The notes below the pieces were generated by a model, which saw only the letters and a program-made list of their open reading frames with translations, did no database searches and was not told the origin of the DNA. Below are positions 7,664 through 15,339 of a DNA stretch of 64,000 bases, in pieces. The stretch's first letter is position 1; each line of letters starts with the position of its first letter. The DNA is from Chitinophagales bacterium. GTDB lineage: Bacteria; Bacteroidota; Bacteroidia; Chitinophagales; Chitinophagaceae. The stretch spans positions 1 through 64,000 of the forward strand of contig JAATFV010000154.1 in NCBI GenBank assembly GCA_015655015.1, given 5' to 3'. The position numbers and the translations under genes are program-made.

Positions 7664-8920
7664 ATGAACAGGACTATACTATTATCCAGGATCCTTATCC
7701 GGCCAATGGGTATCTTTTCCCCCATCCTGCTCCTCCTTATTTTGCTCGTCTCCTGCAAGACAGGAAAGAAGAACACTGCAAAAAGCGACCCGGATGTTTA
7801 TTATACCTGTTCCATGGACCCGCAGGTCGTGGAATCTCAGCCTGGTAATTGCCCTATCTGCCACATGGAGCTAACCGCCGTCCGGAAAAACCGGCAGCAG
7901 AATCCCGATGAAATCAAGCTGAGCCCCGAACAAATACATCTCGGCAATATCCGGGTAGACACCATCCGGTCCGGCAGTATCGGAACGGAGACCGTACTCA
8001 CCGGCACCGTCAATTTTGACCAGTCTTCCCTGAACGCAGTAAGCACCCGGATCAGCGGCCGCATCGAAAAGCTGTACTTCAAAAATATCGGCGACCCCAT
8101 ATTCAGGGGAGCCCGTCTCTATGATCTGTACAGCGAAGAGCTGAACAACGCCCAGCAGGAATACCTCCTGATCCTGGAAAAGCAAAAGGCATTGGGGAAT
8201 TCCATCGTCAACTACAATGACCTGGCCCAAAGCGCTAAAAGCAAATTACTGCTTTGGGGCATGACCGAATCGCAGCTGACAGCGCTCGCAGCTGCCGGCA
8301 AAGCCGCTGCCACCACCGCATTTTACAGCACGGCTGCCGGCGCCATCACCGAGCTCGACGTAAAGGAAGGAGACTATGTAACAGATGGGGGCACCATCGT
8401 AAAGCTGGCCGGCCTCTCCAACCTATGGGTCGAAGCCCAGGTATATACCACTCAGCTGTCCCAATTCGATCCCAGTAGCACCGTGAATATCCAGTTTCCC
8501 GACCTTCCCGGAAAAACCCTCCGGGGTAAAATCGCGTTTGTCAATCCAGAGATTAACCCCGACAACCGGATCAACATCGTCCGCGTGGCCGTCCCCAATA
8601 AAGACAATTTACTCAGGCCAGGTATGCCCGCTTATGTGACCGTCAAAGCCCCTCTGCATAAAATGGTATCTCTTCCCTCCGATGCCGTCCTCAGAAACGG
8701 CAGCATGTCCACCATTTGGGTACAGACTGCGCAAAACACCTTCAAAAGCAGGATGGTCCAAACCGGCCAGGAAGGAGACGGTTTCGTCGAGATCACATCC
8801 GGCCTGCAGCCAGGCGACGCCGTAGTGACCAGCGGCGCCTACCTGCTGCAAAGCGAGTACATTTTCAGGAATGGGGCTAATCCCATGGAAGGAATGGATA
8901 TGGGCAACATGAAAATGTAA
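7664..8920 (+). CDS. Second RND periplasmic adaptor (CusB-like lipoprotein) with HMBD and Met-rich tail
   Basis: A 418-residue paralogue of the preceding adaptor. The frame opens at 7625; I prefer ATG 7664 (MNRTILLSR) because it follows an A-rich stretch and gives a normal lipoprotein signal with lipobox LLVSC; ATG 7706 is also possible. After the lipid anchor comes an HMBD variant, YTCSMDPQV...CPICHMELT, where His of CPMH is replaced by Asp and Gly of CGM by His. It is followed by the barrel/lipoyl/hairpin domains (ISGRIEKLYFKNIGDPIFRG; YSEELNNAQQEYLLILEKQ; LSNLWVEAQVYTTQLS) and a Met-rich end, NPMEGMDMGNMKM, that could bind Cu(I). Whether both adaptors serve the same pump or form a heteromeric ring is unknown. 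Confidence 0.85.
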   Translation: MNRTILLSRILIRPMGIFSPILLLLILLVSCKTGKKNTAKSDPDVYYTCSMDPQVVESQPGNCPICHMELTAVRKNRQQNPDEIKLSPEQIHLGNIRVDTIRSGSIGTETVLTGTVNFDQSSLNAVSTRISGRIEKLYFKNIGDPIFRGARLYDLYSEELNNAQQEYLLILEKQKALGNSIVNYNDLAQSAKSKLLLWGMTESQLTALAAAGKAAATTAFYSTAAGAITELDVKEGDYVTDGGTIVKLAGLSNLWVEAQVYTTQLSQFDPSSTVNIQFPDLPGKTLRGKIAFVNPEINPDNRINIVRVAVPNKDNLLRPGMPAYVTVKAPLHKMVSLPSDAVLRNGSMSTIWVQTAQNTFKSRMVQTGQEGDGFVEITSGLQPGDAVVTSGAYLLQSEYIFRNGANPMEGMDMGNMKM

Positions 8921-8957
8921 CCAAAAAAGATCGCAAAATGTAACTAAAAAGGATCGC
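8912..8957 (+). repeat. 23-bp tandem duplication copying the stop codon of adaptor 2
   Basis: Two 23-bp units (8912-8934, 8935-8957) agree at 21 of 23 positions, core AAAATGTAAC and GATCGC. The TAA stop of the adaptor (8918-8920) is in unit 1 and reappears in unit 2 at 8941-8943. Confidence 0.85.
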
Positions 8958-8992
8958 CTTGACAGGATTCAAAATCTCATTAAATTACCGGC

Positions 8993-9553
8993 ATGACACT
9001 TTATGTAAAAAATATGGTTTGCAACCGCTGCATAGCAGCAGTAAAACAGGAACTGGAAAAATTAACCAGCAAGCCCTTTTCCGTTTCACTGGGAGAAGTA
9101 GTATTGGAAGTACCCTTAACGGAAAAACAAACCAGCCAATTCCGGGAAGGACTGGATATATTAGGTTTTGAATTGCTGGACGATCAGAAACAAAAGCAAA
9201 TTGAGAAAATAAAAACCCTGCTGATAGCCAAAGTTCAAAACGGCGAGCTGGAAGAACATTTCAGCATCAGCGAATATTTAGGCAAGTCCCTCCGTAAAGA
9301 CTATTCTGCCATCAGCCGCCTGTTTTCAGACGTAGAAGGGATGACCATTGAACAATACTTTATGCTGCTTAAAATTGAAAAGGTAAAGGAATGGCTGACC
9401 TATGATGAGCTGACGCTTAGTGAGATCGCCTGGAAATTAGGGTATAGCAGCACGGCCCACCTATCCGCCCAGTTCAAGAAAATGACCGGCCTTACGCCCA
9501 GCCATTTCAAAAAGACAGGCCATGCGAACAGGAAGCCGTTAGATGGAGTATAA
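8993..9553 (+). CDS. HMA-like domain fused to AraC-type HTH regulator
   Basis: A 186-residue putative regulator. Residues 1-68 have the ferredoxin-like HMA pattern beginning MTLYVKNMVCNRCIAAV, with the CxxC metal site at Cys10/Cys13, and a C-terminal ILGFELLDD strand. Residues about 70-180 are an AraC-type DNA-binding domain with two HTH motifs: EEHFSISEYLGKSLRKDYSAISRLF and LTLSEIAWKLGYSSTAHLSAQFKKMTGLTPSHFKK. It lies between the Cus-type genes and the copper ATPase, so it probably senses Cu(I) or Ag(I) directly and controls the island (inference). Fusions of this kind are seen in other Bacteroidota. A TTGACA-like string upstream (8959) is not typical for this phylum. Confidence 0.82.
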   Translation: MTLYVKNMVCNRCIAAVKQELEKLTSKPFSVSLGEVVLEVPLTEKQTSQFREGLDILGFELLDDQKQKQIEKIKTLLIAKVQNGELEEHFSISEYLGKSLRKDYSAISRLFSDVEGMTIEQYFMLLKIEKVKEWLTYDELTLSEIAWKLGYSSTAHLSAQFKKMTGLTPSHFKKTGHANRKPLDGV

Positions 9554-9649
9554 TGGCTTATTAAGATGCTGCATGACAAGTTATTCAGATGCCGTATAAC
9601 GGGTTGTTCAGATGCTGTGTAACCGGCTATTTTGACATCAGAATATAAC
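9534..9649 (+). repeat. About five 23-24 bp degenerate repeats at the 3' end of the HMA-AraC gene
   Basis: Units at 9534-9556 (containing the gene's own stop TAA 9551-9553), 9557-9580, 9581-9603, 9604-9626 and 9627-9649. The core is AGATGC(C/T)G(T/C)(A/G)TAAC(G/C)GG; the coding copy reads AGATGGAGTATAATGG. The repeats therefore descend from, or gave rise to, the end of the gene. They occupy most of the 164-bp gap before the copper ATPase. The rest of the gap holds no clear promoter. Confidence 0.75.
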
Positions 9650-9717
9650 TCTTTTACAAAATCCTGTAACAATCCGTCCCTGCTTCTTCGGACCTTTGAG
9701 GACTAATAACGCCTATT

Positions 9718-12126
9718 ATGAATACCCAAGACCCTGAAGCAGACACTATGGCGGCACCCATAAAATCTGTAAAAAGCCAGGTTTACGACAAAGCCCTGAC
9801 CAAAAAACAATTTCCCGTTACCGGCATGAGCTGCGCCTCCTGCGCCGCCAGCGTTGAAAATATTTTATCCGCCCAGCCGGGCATTCTTCATGCCAATGTC
9901 AGTTTTGCGAATAACAGCGCCCAGGTGGAATATACTCCATCCCTCATTAGGCCTGATCAAATGAAGGCCGTCTTACAGGAGGTAGGTTACGATATGCTGG
10001 TCGACGAGACAGAAGAGGAAAAGGAAGAATTGGAGAAGACAAAAAAGAGACATTTCATCCAGCTGCGCAGCAGAACAATCTGGGCGATCTTCCTTTCCAT
10101 ACCACTCGTCATCATCGGCATGTTCTTTATGAATTTGCCTTATTCCAATTACATTATGTGGATCCTCGCTACACCCGTGGTAGCCTGGCTGGGGAGGCAG
10201 TTCTTTATCAATGCCTATAACCAGGCCAGACACCGTTCCGCCAATATGGACACACTCGTTGCCTTAAGTACGGGAATCGCTTATACCTTCAGCGTATTTA
10301 ACACCTTGTTTCCGATGTTTTGGCAAAGCCGTGGTGTAGAGCCCCATGTCTATTTCGAGGCGGCCAGCGTAGTGATCGCCTTCGTCCTGCTGGGAAAAAT
10401 GCTGGAAGAAAGAGCAAAGGCGAATACCTCCTCGGCTATCAAAAAGCTGATGGGGTTGCAACCCAAGACAATAAACATAGTCCTGCCCGACGGATCTGTC
10501 ATCGATACGCCTATAGCACAGGTGAAAAAGGACGACATTGTTCTGGTCCGGCCCGGAGAAAGGATCCCTGTGGACGGCCGGGTAAAAGAAGGCAGCAGTT
10601 ACGTAGATGAAAGTATGATCAGCGGTGAACCCGTTGCCGTGGCGAAAACGACCGGAGATACGGTATTGGCCGGCACTATCAACCAAAAAGGCAGCTTTCA
10701 GTTTGTAGCCGATAAAGTCGGTGGAGACACATTGCTGGCCCATATCATCCGGATGGTGCAGGAGGCTCAGGGTAGCAAAGCGCCTGTCCAGAAGCTGGTA
10801 GACAAAATTGCCGGTATCTTTGTCCCGGTAGTTATCGGTCTGGCTGTAGTATCCTTTTTTGCCTGGTGGGCATTCGGTGGGACCAATGGTCTTACCCAGG
10901 GGCTGCTGGCCCTGGTCACAGTATTGGTGATCGCCTGTCCCTGCGCTTTAGGACTGGCGACGCCTACCGCCATCATGGTGGGGGTGGGGAAAGGCGCGGA
11001 AAACGGCATTTTAATTAAAGATGCAGAGAGCCTCGAAAAAGCATGGCAGATAAATGCGATCATCCTGGATAAAACAGGGACTATCACCGAGGGGAGCCCT
11101 GTTGTAACAGAGATGCGCTGGTTTGAAGGAGAAGCCGGAGAAACAGTACACACAGGAGCGACAGTAGCAGTAGGAGAGACAATACAAGCAGGAGAGACAG
11201 GAGAAACACCAGAGCCCGGAGACACGGCAATGAACAGTTCTATTCTATTGGCTTTGGAACAGGCATCGGAACATCCCTTAGCAGAAGCGGTGGTTGCTTA
11301 TTTAAAAAAGGAAACTCTCCGGGCCAGCCAGTTTCTATCCCCCGTTGCCTCATACAAGACCGCGTATAATATTCAGTCCGTCACAGGGCGGGGCATTACC
11401 GGGCAATTTCAGGGTGAAAGGTACGTGGCAGGCAACGAGACATTGTTGAAAGAGCTTAATATCCCGCTTACTCCATCTGTGCTGCAATGGGCCAATGAAA
11501 AAAAGGCAAACGCAGCCACCATCGTCTTCTTTGCCGGAAAAACAAAAATATTGGCAGGTATTGTGATTGCCGATAGCATTAAGCCCTCTTCCCGAACAGC
11601 CATAGAGGAGCTTGAGGGCATGGGCATTGATGTATACCTGCTTACCGGAGATAACTCCCATACCGCCGCAGCCGTGGCCGCCCGGGTTGGCATCAAACAT
11701 TTTCAGGCAGAAATGTTGCCCGGAGATAAAGCTGCCTTCGTGCAGCAATTACAGCAACAGGGAAAAGTCGTGGCGATGGCAGGCGATGGCATCAATGACA
11801 GCCATGCGCTGGCTCAGGCGGACGTAAGTATCGCCATGGGAAAAGGTAGTGACATTGCCATAGATGTGGCCAAAATGACCCTGATATCCTCCGACCTCTC
11901 AAAAATTGCCCCGGCCATCCGTCTGTCAAAGAAAACAGTAACGACCGTCCGGCAAAACCTTTTCTGGGCCTTTATCTATAATGTAGTGGGCATTCCGATA
12001 GCCGCCGGACTATTATACCCTGTCAATGGGTTCCTGCTCAATCCGATGATCGCCGGTGCTGCCATGGCGCTCAGCAGCGTTAGCGTGGTCAGCAATAGCC
12101 TGCGGTTAAAATGGGCCCGTATATAG
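9718..12126 (+). CDS. copA: Copper-translocating P1B-type ATPase with HMA domain (CopA-like)
   Basis: An 802-residue inner-membrane Cu(I) exporter ATPase. In order: HMA domain with GMSCASCAAS (about residues 36-45), TM region (WAIFLSIPLVIIGMFF onwards), actuator domain with SGE in ESMISGEPVAV, the transmembrane metal site CPC (Cys407-Pro-Cys409), phosphorylation motif DKTGT with Asp451, the HP motif in ASEHPLAEAV, hinge GDGINDSHALAQADVS and C-terminal TM pair. Family usual size is 740-800 residues. A 35-residue Gly/Glu/Thr-rich insert (about 470-504) follows DKTGTITEGSPVVTEM. It sits between the HMA-AraC regulator and a CopZ-like gene. A CPC site indicates monovalent copper or silver. Confidence 0.92.
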   Translation: MNTQDPEADTMAAPIKSVKSQVYDKALTKKQFPVTGMSCASCAASVENILSAQPGILHANVSFANNSAQVEYTPSLIRPDQMKAVLQEVGYDMLVDETEEEKEELEKTKKRHFIQLRSRTIWAIFLSIPLVIIGMFFMNLPYSNYIMWILATPVVAWLGRQFFINAYNQARHRSANMDTLVALSTGIAYTFSVFNTLFPMFWQSRGVEPHVYFEAASVVIAFVLLGKMLEERAKANTSSAIKKLMGLQPKTINIVLPDGSVIDTPIAQVKKDDIVLVRPGERIPVDGRVKEGSSYVDESMISGEPVAVAKTTGDTVLAGTINQKGSFQFVADKVGGDTLLAHIIRMVQEAQGSKAPVQKLVDKIAGIFVPVVIGLAVVSFFAWWAFGGTNGLTQGLLALVTVLVIACPCALGLATPTAIMVGVGKGAENGILIKDAESLEKAWQINAIILDKTGTITEGSPVVTEMRWFEGEAGETVHTGATVAVGETIQAGETGETPEPGDTAMNSSILLALEQASEHPLAEAVVAYLKKETLRASQFLSPVASYKTAYNIQSVTGRGITGQFQGERYVAGNETLLKELNIPLTPSVLQWANEKKANAATIVFFAGKTKILAGIVIADSIKPSSRTAIEELEGMGIDVYLLTGDNSHTAAAVAARVGIKHFQAEMLPGDKAAFVQQLQQQGKVVAMAGDGINDSHALAQADVSIAMGKGSDIAIDVAKMTLISSDLSKIAPAIRLSKKTVTTVRQNLFWAFIYNVVGIPIAAGLLYPVNGFLLNPMIAGAAMALSSVSVVSNSLRLKWARI
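11125..11229 (+). repeat. GET/AGE-rich low-complexity insertion in the CopA phosphorylation domain
   Basis: Codons 470-504 are built from imperfect GGAGA(A/G)ACA-type units, giving repeats of GET, GAT and AGE. It lies on the surface side of the P/N domain boundary where relatives have a short loop. No stop or frameshift is produced. Confidence 0.65.
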
Positions 12127-12127
12127 G

Positions 12128-12196
12128 CTGTAAAGGAGTACAAGATGCATTCGTAAAGGAATACAGGATATGTTCGTAAAGGGATACAAAATTCTA
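12128..12196 (+). repeat. Three 23-bp tandem repeats just after copA
   Basis: Units 12128-12150, 12151-12173 and 12174-12196 share the core CGTAAAGG(A/G)(A/G)TACA(A/G)(G/A)AT. They begin one base after the TAG stop (12124-12126). Unit length equals that of the repeats at 8912 and 9557. Confidence 0.8.
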
Positions 12197-12242
12197 TAAC
12201 ATTCACACAACACGATATAACGATAGTCTACTGGTCATATAG

Positions 12243-12257
12243 TACTTTTATAAAGTA
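12243..12257. promoter_or_regulatory. Palindrome upstream of the CopZ-like gene
   Basis: TACTTT (12243-12248) and AAAGTA (12252-12257) form a perfect 6-bp inverted repeat with a 3-base centre, 44 bp before the start codon of the HMA protein and inside a very AT-rich stretch. It could be an operator for a copper regulator, but no -33/-7 pair is obvious beside it. Confidence 0.3.
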
Positions 12258-12300
12258 AATTAAAGCGTGTAATAATTTTTTAAAAAGTAAACTTAAATAT

Positions 12301-12519
12301 ATGGAAACAGTACAATTTAAAACGAATATCAATTGCAGCGGCTGCGTAGCCAGGATCACCCCGAAACTAAATGGGGCAAAAGGAATTACTGCCTGGAAGA
12401 TCGATACCAACAATCCGGACAAATTGCTGACCGTTGAAACCGACAACCTTTCAAAGGAGTCTGTCATAGAAATCGTAAAAAAAGCGGGATTTAACATTCA
12501 ACCACTGACCACCTGTTAA
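12301..12519 (+). CDS. CopZ-like HMA copper chaperone
   Basis: A 72-residue single-domain HMA protein, cytosolic, with no signal peptide. The CxxC site is in NCSGCVARI (Cys13, Cys16), on the loop after strand 1. The rest follows the beta-alpha-beta-beta-alpha-beta pattern and ends KKAGFNIQPL. It would carry Cu(I) to the ATPases on either side. The start ATG 12301 is preceded by an A/T-rich region. It is separated by 27 bp from the CopB-like ATPase downstream, so the two are probably cotranscribed. The usual M-x-C motif is here I-N-C. Confidence 0.82.
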   Translation: METVQFKTNINCSGCVARITPKLNGAKGITAWKIDTNNPDKLLTVETDNLSKESVIEIVKKAGFNIQPLTTC

Positions 12520-12546
12520 AACTAAAATAACCCTAAACAGCTCATT

Positions 12547-14688
12547 ATGGAACATTCTCACGATCCTTCCGACGAAAAAGCCATACCCGGACAACATTCC
12601 ATGAGTGGACATGATATGAGTGGACATAACATGAGTGAACATGATATGAGTCGACATGATATGAGCGGGCACACCATGAGCGGACACGACGCCGGTATGC
12701 AGGGGCATCATGTCTCCATGGGACATGCAGGGCACGACCATCACGCGATGATCGCTGATTTTAAGCGGCGGTTTTACGTCGTTTTATTTCTCACCTTCCC
12801 CATTTTGCTCTTATCTGAAACTATTCAGCACTGGATAGGTTTGCATATCAGCTTCCCGGGTTCCTCCTATGTCTTATTGTTATTGTCCTCCGTTGTTTTC
12901 CTTTATGGAGGATGGCCCTTTCTGAAAGGATGGTGGGAAGAAGTCAAAGCGAAGAATCCCGGCATGATGACCCTGATCGGTTTTGCCATCACCGTAGCTT
13001 ATATCTATAGTGTGGCGACAGTCTTTGGATTGGAAGGGATGGATTTCTTTTGGGAGCTGGCCACCCTTATCCTGGTCATGCTGCTGGGCCATTGGATCGA
13101 AATGAAGTCTGTAGCCGGCGCCTCCAGGGAATTGGAGCTCCTGGTCCAGCTCATGCCTTCCGAAGCGCATAGGGTAATGGAAGGCGGTGAAGTGATGGAG
13201 GTAAAGGCCGATTCCTTAAAAGCCGGGGATACCATCCTCGTCAAGCCCGGCGAAAAAGTTGCTGCTGATGGAGTGATAGCCGACGGGGACAGTTTTCTGA
13301 ACGAGTCCATGCTCACCGGAGAATCACGACCGGTCCATAAGACAAAAGGAGACAAAGTCATTGCCGGGGCCATCAACGGGAATGGCGTCATTAACGTATC
13401 CATCCTGCATGGTACGGCCGATTCCTACCTAAGTCAGGTCATCAGACTGGTCGATGATGCCCAGAAAGCCAAATCAAAGACGCAGCTATTGGTCGATAAG
13501 GCGGCAAAATGGCTCACTCTCGTAGCCCTGGTGACAGGAGTAGTCACCTTCGTCTATTGGTGGCTTGCCGGGATGGGTTTATCCTTTGCCATTGAAAGAA
13601 TGGTCACTGTCATCGTCATTTGCTGTCCCCATGCATTAGGTTTGGCCGTTCCCCTGGTAGTGGCAAAATCCACCGCCTTATCCGCGAAAAGCGGGCTGCT
13701 CATTAAAAACCGGACAGCCTTCGAAAACTCGCGCCGGATCACCACCCTCGTATTCGATAAAACAGGCACGCTCACCGTAGGGAAATTTGAAGTAGTCCGT
13801 TACCAGGCCCTTGACAATCAATTTTCCGCCGATGACATTATGCGGTTAGCCGCCACCGTGGAAAAGGGGTCGGAGCACCCCATCGCCACCGGCATCCTTC
13901 AAAAAACAAAAGACCTGCGCCTCCAGCCCGGCAACCCGACCGAAGTACAGGCGCTGACCGGCAAAGGAATAACAGGTATTGTTGACGGGAAAAAGATAGC
14001 CGTCGTCAGCCCACAGTCCATTTCGGGGCTATCTCTTTCCGGGATATCCCCGGACAAGACTTCCCTCCCCGAAATCAAAGCAGGTGAAACATTAGTATAC
14101 GTATTAGTCAACGACCGGATAGCCGGTTTTATATCCCTGGCAGACCAGATACGCCCCGAATCCTTCGACGCTATCAAAACCTTACACCAGCATCAGATCA
14201 AAACAGTATTGCTCACCGGCGACAACAAAATAGTCGCAGAAGGAGTGGCCAAAGAATTAGGCATGGATAGTTTCCTTGCAGAAGTACTGCCCCATGAAAA
14301 GCTCGAAAAAATTAAGGTGCTGCAAAGTCAGGGCGAGTTCGTCGCCATGACAGGCGACGGCGTCAATGATGCCCCCGCCCTGGCTCAGGCCGATGTTGGG
14401 ATTGCCGTAGGCAGCGGCAGCGACATAGCCGCAGAAACCGCCGGCATTGTGCTGGTCAACAGCAACCCTAAAGACATCGTCAGCCTGATCCTGTTCGGCA
14501 AAGCCACTTACCGTAAAATGATCCAGAACCTTATCTGGGCGACAGGTTATAATGTCATTGCATTGCCATTGGCGGCCGGGATCCTATATAAGCAGGGAAT
14601 CATATTGAGTCCCGCTGCCGGAGCTGTATTGATGAGCTTGAGTACGGTAGTGGTAGCGATAAATGCCAGCCTGTTGAAAGTAAAATAG
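12547..14688 (+). CDS. copB: CPH-type heavy-metal P1B ATPase with His/Met-rich N-terminus (CopB-like)
   Basis: A 713-residue heavy-metal ATPase. Instead of an HMA domain the first about 67 residues are His/Met-rich: six MSxHx pentapeptides, then GHHVSMGHAGHDHHAM. The core has TM helices, actuator motif LTGES, the membrane site CPH (Cys360-Pro-His362, typical of P1B-3 CopB enzymes), DKTGT with Asp404, SEHP motif, and GDGVNDAPALAQADVGIAVG hinge. Size fits the family (about 700-750). CPH enzymes are described as exporting Cu(II) and/or Cu(I)/Ag(I); the direction here is inferred. The genome therefore carries CPC and CPH pumps side by side with a chaperone between them. Confidence 0.9.
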   Translation: MEHSHDPSDEKAIPGQHSMSGHDMSGHNMSEHDMSRHDMSGHTMSGHDAGMQGHHVSMGHAGHDHHAMIADFKRRFYVVLFLTFPILLLSETIQHWIGLHISFPGSSYVLLLLSSVVFLYGGWPFLKGWWEEVKAKNPGMMTLIGFAITVAYIYSVATVFGLEGMDFFWELATLILVMLLGHWIEMKSVAGASRELELLVQLMPSEAHRVMEGGEVMEVKADSLKAGDTILVKPGEKVAADGVIADGDSFLNESMLTGESRPVHKTKGDKVIAGAINGNGVINVSILHGTADSYLSQVIRLVDDAQKAKSKTQLLVDKAAKWLTLVALVTGVVTFVYWWLAGMGLSFAIERMVTVIVICCPHALGLAVPLVVAKSTALSAKSGLLIKNRTAFENSRRITTLVFDKTGTLTVGKFEVVRYQALDNQFSADDIMRLAATVEKGSEHPIATGILQKTKDLRLQPGNPTEVQALTGKGITGIVDGKKIAVVSPQSISGLSLSGISPDKTSLPEIKAGETLVYVLVNDRIAGFISLADQIRPESFDAIKTLHQHQIKTVLLTGDNKIVAEGVAKELGMDSFLAEVLPHEKLEKIKVLQSQGEFVAMTGDGVNDAPALAQADVGIAVGSGSDIAAETAGIVLVNSNPKDIVSLILFGKATYRKMIQNLIWATGYNVIALPLAAGILYKQGIILSPAAGAVLMSLSTVVVAINASLLKVK
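12601..12690 (+). repeat. Six 15-bp tandem repeats encoding MSGHD-type pentapeptides
   Basis: Six units of 15 bp, ATGAG(T/C)GGACATGAT-like, encode MSGHD, MSGHN, MSEHD, MSRHD, MSGHT and MSGHD. His and Met are kept while the other positions vary, in keeping with selection for metal ligands. Confidence 0.9.
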
Positions 14689-14755
14689 GCAGAAGACCAT
14701 AATGGTCCCGTATATCAGGACAGATATTTATTAATTCCTTAATTTCGACGACATT

Positions 14756-14771
14756 TCCCCGGGGCCGGGGA
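14756..14771. other. GC-rich hairpin in the RidA leader
   Basis: TCCCCGG (14756-14762) and CCGGGGA (14765-14771) form a 7-bp stem with a 2-base loop, 26 bp before the start codon. No T run follows. A role is not clear. A second small palindrome, GACCAT-A-ATGGTC, lies at 14695-14707 after copB. Confidence 0.3.
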
Positions 14772-14797
14772 TTCACTGATCAACATAGCACCAGCAT

Positions 14798-15268
14798 ATG
14801 GACGAAAATACAGCCGAACAGAGATTGGCACGATTAGGGCTTAGCCTGCCTCCTGCGCCAACACCCATGGGAGTATACAAACCCTGCCTCATAGACGGCA
14901 AATATCTATATGTCTCCGGCCACGGCCCCTTTCGGAATGATAAGACGCTGATCATCGGCCGTATCGGGCAGGACCTCGACATCGAAGAAGGAAAGCTCGC
15001 TGCAAGACAGGTGGGCCTGTCGATCCTGTCTACTATAAAATCTCATCTCGGCAGCCTGGACAAAGTAAGACGTGTCATTAAAGTACTGGGAATGGTAGGC
15101 TGCGTACCGGAATTTGACAGGCATCCTTATGTGATCAATGGCTGTAGTGAGCTATTCGCCGCTATCTGGGGAGAGGACAATGGGGTAGGGGTGAGAAGCG
15201 CGGTCGGTATGGGCTCCCTGCCTGACAATATCCCTGTAGAGATCGAGGCCCTGTTTGAATTACATTGA
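14798..15268 (+). CDS. RidA/YjgF-family enamine/imine deaminase-like protein
   Basis: A 156-residue cytosolic protein of the RidA superfamily. It shows the N-terminal motif APTPMGVYKPCLIDGKYLYVSGHGPF, the helix KLAARQVGLSILSTIKSHLGSLDKVRRVIKVLGMV and the C-terminal RSAVGMGSLPDNIPVEIEALFEL; the Arg in VRSAVGM matches the carboxylate-binding Arg of RidA. It is longer than archetypal RidA (about 128) and resembles the YjgF-like subgroup with an N-terminal extension. Family enzymes hydrolyse reactive enamines made by PLP enzymes. The stop codon is adjacent to the frame of a PLP-dependent D-amino-acid enzyme, which fits a metabolic pairing. Confidence 0.85.
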   Translation: MDENTAEQRLARLGLSLPPAPTPMGVYKPCLIDGKYLYVSGHGPFRNDKTLIIGRIGQDLDIEEGKLAARQVGLSILSTIKSHLGSLDKVRRVIKVLGMVGCVPEFDRHPYVINGCSELFAAIWGEDNGVGVRSAVGMGSLPDNIPVEIEALFELH

Positions 15269-15339
15269 TCCTGCGTGGTTATAATAATCCCGCGCGGCTT
15301 CCTCTAACAAAAGATCTGAATCTAAAACAACCTGAAGTG

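Noticed and set aside
8959..8964. TTGACA-like -35 box before the HMA-AraC gene
   Set aside because: Bacteroidota primary sigma uses TTTG/TAnnTTTG; no matching -10 at the right distance.
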